This document shows positions 15,688 to 19,424 of a stretch of 19,424 nucleotides of DNA, one piece after another. Positions within the stretch are counted from its first letter, which is position 1, and the number at the start of each line of letters is the position of its first letter. The stretch comes from CALWZE01 sp964645785 (GTDB taxonomy: Bacteria > Bacillota > Clostridia > Oscillospirales > Ruminococcaceae): NCBI GenBank assembly GCA_964645785.1, contig CAZYAV010000044.1:1-19424 (forward strand), given 5' to 3'. The position numbers and the translations under genes were made by a program. The notes under the pieces are model-generated. The model did no database searches. It was not told the DNA's origin and was given only the letters and a program-made list of their open reading frames with translations.

Positions 15688-16782
15688 CTATTTCAGCCGG
15701 TATCTCGAGCCGGGAAGCGCCTCGATCAGGCCGTCCAGCTCCATCAGGGTCAGCTCCGCCAGCAGCTCGTGCGGCGGGTATCCCGCGGATGCTATCAGGT
15801 CGTCCAGCGTCTTTTCTCCCTGCTGCAGGCAGCCGGCCACCGCCCCGCGCACGCCGGTGAGGAGCTGCTGCGCCGGCATGGCCAGCATGGTCTGCTCCCC
15901 TGCTGCAAAGTCGCCCAGCCCCATCGCGTCCAGGATATCCCCCGCCGAGCAGGCCGGCGCCGCGCCCTGCCGGATGAGGTGGTTTGTCCCCTCGCTCATC
16001 GGGCTGTCTATCCGGCCGGGAACCGCGAACACCTCCCGCCCGTCGTCGAGCGCCCAGCCTGCGGTAATCATCGTGCCGCTTTTTCGCGCGGCCTCAAACA
16101 CCACGACCGCCTCGGCAAGGCCGGAAATGATGCGGTTGCGCATCGGGAAAAAGGACTTCTGGTAGGTCATTCCCGGCGCGTATTCGCTCAGCACACAGCC
16201 GCCGCCCTGCTCGATCTCCCGGCGCAGCGCAAGGTGCCGAACCGGGTAGGTATCGTCGATCGGGCTGCCGAGCACGGCGATTGTCCGCCCGCCGCAGCGC
16301 AGCGCCGCGCGGTGGACGTCCGCGTCCGTCCCGTAAGCGAGGCCGCTGACGAGGGTCACCCCCGCTTGGCAAAGCGGGTCGCAGATGCGGCGCACCGCCT
16401 CCCGCCCATACGGCGTCTGCCGCCTTGAGCCGACCCCCGCCACACAGCGGGTGTGCAACGCGCGCAGATCCCCGGTTGCAAACAGGACAAGCGGCGGCAC
16501 CCGCGTGTCGCGCAGCCGCTGCGGGTACGCGTCGTCCGCGTAGCAGAGAATCTCGACCCCGCCCGCGGCGCACTGCTCCGCAAGGGCGCGCTGCGCGGAC
16601 AGGCTGACCGACCCGATCCGCGCCGCCTCCCCCGGCGCAAGCAGGGCGCGGAACTCGGGCGTGCGGCGGTTCTCGTACATGTCCTCGATATAGTCGTAGC
16701 GGTAAAACAGTTCCTTAAACCGCGCGCTGCACGGCCCCAGCAGCGTGTACAGCCACAGCCAGTACTCCACCTTCGCGTTCAT
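15688..16782 (-). CDS. dprA: DNA processing protein DprA (Smf)
   Basis: 364 residues. DprA loads RecA onto incoming single-stranded DNA during transformation and is widespread even in species not known to be competent. A SAM-like N-terminal part (about 1-105) is followed by the Rossmann domain (about 110-280) with VGSRRQTPYG (117-126), LVSGLAYGTDADVH (144-157), TIAVLGSPIDDTYP and RNRIISGLAEAVVVFEA-KSGTMITAGWAL. A winged-helix domain fills the last about 60 residues. The usual A-R-G-I/T-D motif reads A-Y-G-T-D here. I chose ATG 16782, overlapping the previous stop (ATGA) with GGGAG eight bases upstream. GTG 16797 is a weaker alternative. Confidence 0.95.
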   Translation of the reverse strand: MNAKVEYWLWLYTLLGPCSARFKELFYRYDYIEDMYENRRTPEFRALLAPGEAARIGSVSLSAQRALAEQCAAGGVEILCYADDAYPQRLRDTRVPPLVLFATGDLRALHTRCVAGVGSRRQTPYGREAVRRICDPLCQAGVTLVSGLAYGTDADVHRAALRCGGRTIAVLGSPIDDTYPVRHLALRREIEQGGGCVLSEYAPGMTYQKSFFPMRNRIISGLAEAVVVFEAARKSGTMITAGWALDDGREVFAVPGRIDSPMSEGTNHLIRQGAAPACSAGDILDAMGLGDFAAGEQTMLAMPAQQLLTGVRGAVAGCLQQGEKTLDDLIASAGYPPHELLAELTLMELDGLIEALPGSRYRLK

Positions 16783-17576
16783 CGGCGCAGCTCCCACATG
16801 GCAATCGCGGCCGCGGCAGCCGCGTTCAGGCTCTCCACCCGGCCGGTGATGGGGATGAACGCCGTTTGGCCGCAGGCGCGGACGGTCTCCTCGGGCAGGC
16901 CGCCGCCCTCGCTGCCGATAAACAGCGCCAGCGCCCCCTGCGCCGGGATTTCCCCGATGGGGGCGGCGCTGCGGTCAAGCGCGGCCGCAACGGTCAGATA
17001 GCCCGCCGCTTGCAGCGCCGCCGCCGTCTGCGCCCCCGTGCCGCCCCAAAACAGCGGCAGCGCGAGCGCCGCGCCCATCGACCCGCGCAGCGCCTTGGGG
17101 GAAAACGGATCCGCGCAGCCCCGGCTCAGAACCGCCGCGCCGTAGCCGAGCGCCGCCGCCGTGCGCAGCATCCCGCCCACGTTCGCGGGATCCTGCACCC
17201 CGTCCAGCACCAGGAGCCGCGCCCCGCCCTGCGCCGGAACCGACCCGGCGCCGAACGGCGGCATCCCGGGCTTGCGGACGGTTGCGAGAAAGCCCTGCGG
17301 GGTTCGCTGCGGGGTGAGCTTTTCGCAGACGCTCCCGCTCATCAGAACCACGCGGCCGGCCTGCCGGGACAGCGCCTCGAACGCCGCCGCGTCCCGCGCG
17401 GCCGCGCCCTCCTCCGCCCAGAGCTCGCACAGCGGCAGCCCCAGGCGAACCGCCTCCCGGCAGAGCTTCAGCCCGTGCAGGACGCACAGGCCGGTTTCGT
17501 CCCGCGCGCCGCCGTCCGCGCACAGTGCCGCAAGCGCCTTCACCCGCTCGTTGGCGCGGCTCGTTATCCTCTCCAC
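16779..17576 (-). CDS. TrmH/SpoU-family RNA 2'-O-methyltransferase
   Basis: 265 residues. SPOUT methyltransferase that methylates a ribose 2'-OH, probably in 23S rRNA (RlmB/YsgA-like). The N-terminal substrate-binding part starts MERITSRANERVKAL, typical of this subgroup. The knotted catalytic domain has motif 1 DPANVGGMLRTAAALGYG (129-146), motif 2 LFIGSEGGGLPEE (218-230) and motif 3 IPITGRVESLNAAAAAAIAMWE (241-262). The start is GTG at 17576 with GGTGGAG five bases upstream. It lies downstream of rplT behind a terminator, so it probably has its own promoter. The exact target nucleotide cannot be told. Confidence 0.93.
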   Translation of the reverse strand: MERITSRANERVKALAALCADGGARDETGLCVLHGLKLCREAVRLGLPLCELWAEEGAAARDAAAFEALSRQAGRVVLMSGSVCEKLTPQRTPQGFLATVRKPGMPPFGAGSVPAQGGARLLVLDGVQDPANVGGMLRTAAALGYGAAVLSRGCADPFSPKALRGSMGAALALPLFWGGTGAQTAAALQAAGYLTVAAALDRSAAPIGEIPAQGALALFIGSEGGGLPEETVRACGQTAFIPITGRVESLNAAAAAAIAMWELRR

Positions 17577-17636
17577 GGCGACTCCACCCGCTTTCCCGCG
17601 CCGCCCGCCGGTTCTGCGCGGTGCGGCGGCGCATTG

Positions 17637-17656
17637 TGTAATTTATTTATATTACA
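17637..17656 (-). promoter_or_regulatory. AT-rich inverted repeat in the probable methyltransferase-dprA-topA promoter region
   Basis: TGTAAT and ATTACA flank 8 A/T bases. The block is very AT-rich inside a GC-rich region and carries TATAAA. It could be a -10 region, an operator, or both. No recognised regulator motif is claimed. Confidence 0.4.
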
Positions 17657-17658
17657 AG

Positions 17659-17687
17659 AATAGCGCGCAGTTTCCCGACGCGCTATT
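17659..17687 (-). repeat. Perfect 9-bp inverted repeat AATAGCGCG / CGCGCTATT
   Basis: Nine paired bases with an 11-base loop, seen directly. It is followed on the minus strand by CTTGTAAT and on the plus strand by TTCC, neither a real T-run. It may be a weak second terminator or a protein-binding palindrome next to the AT-rich island. Confidence 0.6.
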
Positions 17688-17756
17688 TTCCACACGGCAA
17701 ACAGGAACACCGCCGCCCGGTTGTCCCTGCGGTATGCGTCCCTGATAATACGCAAA

Positions 17757-17788
17757 GCCCGAACACGCGCGGGAGCGCGTGAACGGGC
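17757..17788 (-). terminator. Terminator hairpin after rplT
   Basis: GCCCG-TT-CACGCG, a 6-base loop, CGCGTG-TT-CGGGC: 5 bp plus 6 bp with a symmetric TT/TT internal loop, starting about ten bases after the rplT stop. The T-run that follows is short (TTTGCGTATT), so termination may be partial and allow read-through. Confidence 0.65.
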
Positions 17789-17798
17789 GTTGAGAATC

Positions 17799-18155
17799 TT
17801 ATTTCAGCGCGGCCTTCGCTTTGTCGCACAGCGCAGTAAACGCCGCGGGGTCATTGATTGCAAGCTCGCTGAGCATCTTGCGATTAAGCTCGATATTCGC
17901 CTTTTTCAGGCCGTTCATCAGCGTGCTGTAATTCATGCCGTTCAGCTTTGCGGCAGCCGAAATGCGGGTGATCCACAGGCGGCGGAAATCGCGTTTTCTC
18001 TGCTTTCTGCCGATGTATGCATAGTTGCCGGATTTATATACAGCCTGTTTCGCTGTTTTAAAAAGGGTGCTCTTGCTGCCGAAATAGCCCTTTGCAAGCT
18101 TGAGCACTTTCTTCCTTCTTTTGCGTGTCATCATTGCGCCTTTAACGCGTGCCAT
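17799..18155 (-). CDS. rplT: 50S ribosomal protein bL20
   Basis: 118 residues, normal length. bL20 is an early 23S rRNA-binding assembly protein and, in Firmicutes, the repressor that binds the infC leader. The sequence starts MARVKGAMMTRKRRKKVLKLAKGYFGSKS, with the basic N-terminal extension, and has the conserved YIGRKQRKRDFRRLWITRI and LNRKMLSELA blocks. I chose ATG 18155 because GGAGGT lies eight bases upstream. ATG 18161 is too close to that site. It lies 42 bases after rpmI. Confidence 0.98.
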   Translation of the reverse strand: MARVKGAMMTRKRRKKVLKLAKGYFGSKSTLFKTAKQAVYKSGNYAYIGRKQRKRDFRRLWITRISAAAKLNGMNYSTLMNGLKKANIELNRKMLSELAINDPAAFTALCDKAKAALK

Positions 18156-18197
18156 AACCATCTACCTCCAAAACAAATTGCGTAAGCTTCCTTCGAT

Positions 18198-18398
18198 TTA
18201 CTTGTACGGGACGAGCACCCGGATGTTCGCGGCATTGGTCTTGTCCGCATAGGCGCCTTTGCGAAGCTGTCTTTTGCGCTTTGTGCTCATCTTGTTGAGG
18301 ATGTGCGAACGGAACGCACGCGCACGCTTGATCTTGCCGTTTCTGGTGATTTTTGAAATCCGTTTCTTTGTGCCGCTGTGCGACTTCATCTTGGGCAT
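18198..18398 (-). CDS. rpmI: 50S ribosomal protein bL35
   Basis: 66 residues, typical for bL35. It begins MPKMKSHSGTKKRI and contains KRARAFRSHILNKMSTKRKRQLRK, the family pattern. ATG 18398 has AGGAGG nine bases upstream. A longer frame to 18497 only shadows infC. The stop is 42 bases before rplT and the start is 20 bases after infC. Confidence 0.98.
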   Translation of the reverse strand: MPKMKSHSGTKKRISKITRNGKIKRARAFRSHILNKMSTKRKRQLRKGAYADKTNAANIRVLVPYK

Positions 18399-18418
18399 TT
18401 GGATAATCCTCCTGAAAT

Positions 18419-18943
18419 TTACTTGACCGGTTTTGGTGATAAGAACATCTGCATCGAGCGACCCTCCAGCTTGGGGTCTTTTTCGACGTTTGCGCACTCC
18501 GAGAGCGCCCCGGCAAACCGCTTCATGACGTCGACGCCCATCGAGGCGTGCGCCATCTCGCGTCCGCGGAAGCGGATGTTCGCCTTGACCTTATTCCCCT
18601 CCTGCAAGAACCGCTGCGCATGGCCGAGCTTGGTTTCAAAATCATGCTCGCCGATGTTGAGCGAAAGCCGAATCTCCTTGATTTCAACGACTTTCTGATT
18701 CTTTTTCTGCTCTTTTTCGCGCTTTTGCTGCTCAAAACGATACTTGCCGTAGTCCATAATCTTGCACACCGGCGGGGTTGCCTGGGGCGCGATCTTGACC
18801 AGGTCAAGGTTCCGTTCATAAGCCATCCGGCGCGCGTCGGCTGAACTCATGATGCCGAGCTGGCTGCCGTCCGTTCCGACAACACGAACCTCTTTGTCCC
18901 GAATGTCCTCATTCAGGGCGGGAGCATTGTCTTTGCCTGCTAT
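18419..18943 (-). CDS. infC: Translation initiation factor IF-3, with AUA start codon
   Basis: 174 residues. IF-3 binds the 30S subunit, prevents 50S joining and discriminates against wrong start codons. The N-domain begins NEDIRDKEVRVVGTDGSQLGIMSSADARRMA. The linker is KIMDYGKYRFEQQKREKEQKK, and the C-domain holds KEIRLSLNIGEHDFETKLGHAQRFL, KVKANIRFRGREMAH and the closing K-L-E-G-R-S-MQMFLSP. The start is inferred as ATA at 18943-18941, seven bases after GGAGGTG (18957-18951). The only ATG upstream in frame (19000) lies before that Shine-Dalgarno and inside the leader terminator. Non-AUG starts are a known autoregulatory trait of infC. Confidence 0.95.
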   Translation of the reverse strand: MAGKDNAPALNEDIRDKEVRVVGTDGSQLGIMSSADARRMAYERNLDLVKIAPQATPPVCKIMDYGKYRFEQQKREKEQKKNQKVVEIKEIRLSLNIGEHDFETKLGHAQRFLQEGNKVKANIRFRGREMAHASMGVDVMKRFAGALSECANVEKDPKLEGRSMQMFLSPKPVK

Positions 18944-18950
18944 TGGGATA

Positions 18951-18957
18951 CACCTCC
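18951..18957 (-). promoter_or_regulatory. infC ribosome binding site that fixes the AUA start
   Basis: GGAGGTG on the minus strand, seven bases before ATA (18943). It is the only strong Shine-Dalgarno between the leader terminator and the conserved IF-3 sequence. Confidence 0.85.
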
Positions 18958-19099
18958 AAAACCGAATTAACAGAAAAAAGCGCGGGAATTCCGCGCTCAT
19001 ACACCGCGCCCCGCCACAGGCAGGCCGCCAGGATGTATTGACCTCGGCATCCCAGGACGCCGGGTGAGCACGGAACGGTGCTTCTTTGTTGTCCCGACT
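18958..19099 (-). promoter_or_regulatory. infC operon leader (L20-type attenuator RNA)
   Basis: About 140 bases of GC-rich RNA between promoter and infC ribosome binding site. Hairpins seen in order: AGCAC/GTGCT around a CGTTCC loop, CGGCGTC-CTGG-GATGCCG, a long-range ATACA/TGTAT plus CC/GG pairing (19038-19031 with 19005-18999) enclosing a CCTGCC/GGCGGG hairpin, then an intrinsic terminator. Position, length and terminator match the L20 leader of Firmicutes, where bL20 binding favours termination. Assignment to that family rests on context and structure, not on a covariance-model score. Confidence 0.75.
18974..18997 (-). terminator. Leader attenuator terminator upstream of infC
   Basis: AGCGCGG-AATTC-CCGCGCT followed by a T-run: a 7-bp GC-rich stem, small loop and U6 tract, before the infC ribosome binding site. 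A second GCGCGG copy at 19009-19004 could compete for the same 3' arm. Confidence 0.85.
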
Positions 19100-19128
19100 A
19101 TTTTACCAGACCCGGCGCAATCTGTCAA
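19100..19128 (-). promoter_or_regulatory. Sigma-A type promoter of the infC operon
   Basis: TTGACA (19128-19123) and TAAAAT (19105-19100) are separated by exactly 17 bases, with TGG directly before the -10 (extended -10). This is a perfect -35 and a one-mismatch -10. Transcription should start near 19093. Confidence 0.88.
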
Positions 19129-19130
19129 GC

Positions 19131-19275
19131 GGCATTTCCCGGCGGATTTTTTGCCGTTGTGTAGGTTATACAATGAAGTGTTACAAAAGCAAAAAAAGAG
19201 GTAGCGAATAGGGACAGCCTGTGGTACGGTAAAGTTGCCAAGACCAAACCGAGAGGCAGGCGTCCCCTATTCGCT
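19131..19275. other. Lower-GC region between the infC promoter and the transposase-like start
   Basis: No complete gene. The sequence is clearly less GC-rich than the rest. It contains a TTATACAAT box near 19167-19175 (plus strand) that might serve as -10 for the divergent transposase but lacks a good -35. An A-rich tract with AAAGAGG at 19195-19201 follows, then the inverted repeat at 19202-19276. The end of an insertion element probably lies somewhere here, but I could not place it. Confidence 0.45.
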
Positions 19276-19276
19276 A
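19202..19276 (+). repeat. 20-base imperfect inverted repeat before the transposase start
   Basis: TAGCGAATAGGGACAGCCTG at 19202-19221 is matched at 17 of 20 positions by the reverse complement of 19257-19276, with a 35-base loop between. The right arm ends on the A of the transposase ATG. It may be an element end, a regulator site, or an RNA hairpin controlling translation. Confidence 0.75.
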
Positions 19277-19424
19277 TGAACAAGATAACACAAACAGCCC
19301 GATACAGGCAATCCCTGATTTTGTATGCACAGAAGCACGGGGTCACAAAAGCGGCAATCCGCTGCCACACCAACCGGCGGCGCGGCTGCCGCGGGGCGCA
19401 GAGAGGTACCGCGAGGCGCAGACA
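19276..19424 (+). CDS. N-terminal fragment of an HTH transposase-like protein (partial, probably disrupted)
   Basis: The frame opens with ATG 19276 and runs to the window edge. Residues 1-34 (MNKITQTARYRQSLILYAQK, then HGVTKAAIRCHTNR) look like the N-terminal helix-turn-helix of DDE-type transposases common in gut Clostridia, where a typical continuation would be R-Q-x-I-Y-R-W. From residue 35 (about 19378) the translation becomes Arg/Gly-rich and loses any likeness, and base composition jumps to very GC-rich. The element is therefore probably truncated or interrupted here. No Shine-Dalgarno lies directly before the ATG. AAAGAGG lies before the inverted repeat. It is on the opposite strand from all other genes. 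Confidence 0.6.
   Translation, partial: MNKITQTARYRQSLILYAQKHGVTKAAIRCHTNRRRGCRGAQRGTARRR
19391..19422. repeat. 12-base direct repeat with 20-base period at the window edge
   Basis: GCGGGGCGCAGA (19391-19402) and GCGAGGCGCAGA (19411-19422) differ at one base. Two units are visible, so this may be the start of a tandem array continuing outside the window. Confidence 0.4.

Larger units (their letters stand above)
17577..17798. other. 222-base spacer between rplT and the methyltransferase, with probable promoter island
   Basis: Reading on the minus strand: the rplT terminator, about 70 bases of GC-rich sequence, a 9-bp inverted repeat (17659-17687), an AT-rich island with a 6-bp inverted repeat (17637-17656), then GC-rich leader and the GTG. 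The AT-rich island (TAATATAAATAAATTACA) stands out and contains TATAAA, a plausible -10. I could not find a good -35 at the right spacing, so the promoter is only likely by position. No coding potential is seen. Confidence 0.5.

Noticed and set aside
19139..19157. Possible terminator CGGC-GGATTTTTT-GCCG
   Set aside because: A 4-bp stem with the T-run in the loop, not after the stem.
19125..19373. Minus-strand 82-residue hydrophobic open frame at the right edge
   Set aside because: It is antisense to the transposase fragment and the inverted repeat. The hydrophobicity follows from the complementary sequence and there is no good ribosome binding site.

Overview
This window is a GC-rich stretch of bacterial core chromosome, most likely from the Clostridia (Oscillospiraceae/Ruminococcaceae-like). 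Three things point there: the gene order (infC-rpmI-rplT, dprA-topA-trmFO, plsX-rnc-smc-ftsY, nadD-yqeK-LCP-rsfS), the strong AGGAGG-type ribosome binding sites, and an L20-type attenuated leader before infC. All 19 housekeeping genes lie on the minus strand and read from right to left. No rRNA, tRNA or CRISPR array was found.

In transcription order: a consensus promoter (19128-19100) drives a structured leader with an intrinsic terminator, then infC (AUA start), rpmI and rplT, closed by a terminator hairpin at 17788-17757. A spacer with two inverted repeats leads into a second run: a TrmH/SpoU rRNA methyltransferase, dprA, topA, trmFO, plsX, rnc and an Elp3-like radical SAM gene. Many of these overlap by 4-17 bases. 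After a candidate terminator and a 369-base non-coding spacer comes smc (UUG start), then ftsY, rdgB, yhbY (UUG start), nadD, yqeK, an LCP cell-wall ligase gene, rsfS and the 5' part of leuS, which runs off the left edge.

The set joins translation initiation and ribosomal proteins, rRNA/tRNA modification, DNA uptake and topology, phospholipid initiation, RNA processing, chromosome condensation, SRP targeting, nucleotide-pool cleaning, NAD synthesis, cell-wall assembly and ribosome hibernation. This looks like a growth-linked housekeeping cluster with extensive translational coupling.

The only accessory DNA is at the right edge (about 19131-19424). It is less GC-rich and carries, on the plus strand, the N-terminus of an HTH transposase-like protein preceded by a 20-base imperfect inverted repeat. 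The protein loses family-like sequence near 19378, where a GC-rich repeated segment begins.

I found no clearly new biological system. The points most worth a second look are the 368-base overlap between yqeK and the LCP gene, the AUA start and attenuator of infC, the hairpins around nadD, the missing acpP between plsX and rnc, the long spacer before smc, and the palindrome at the transposase start.
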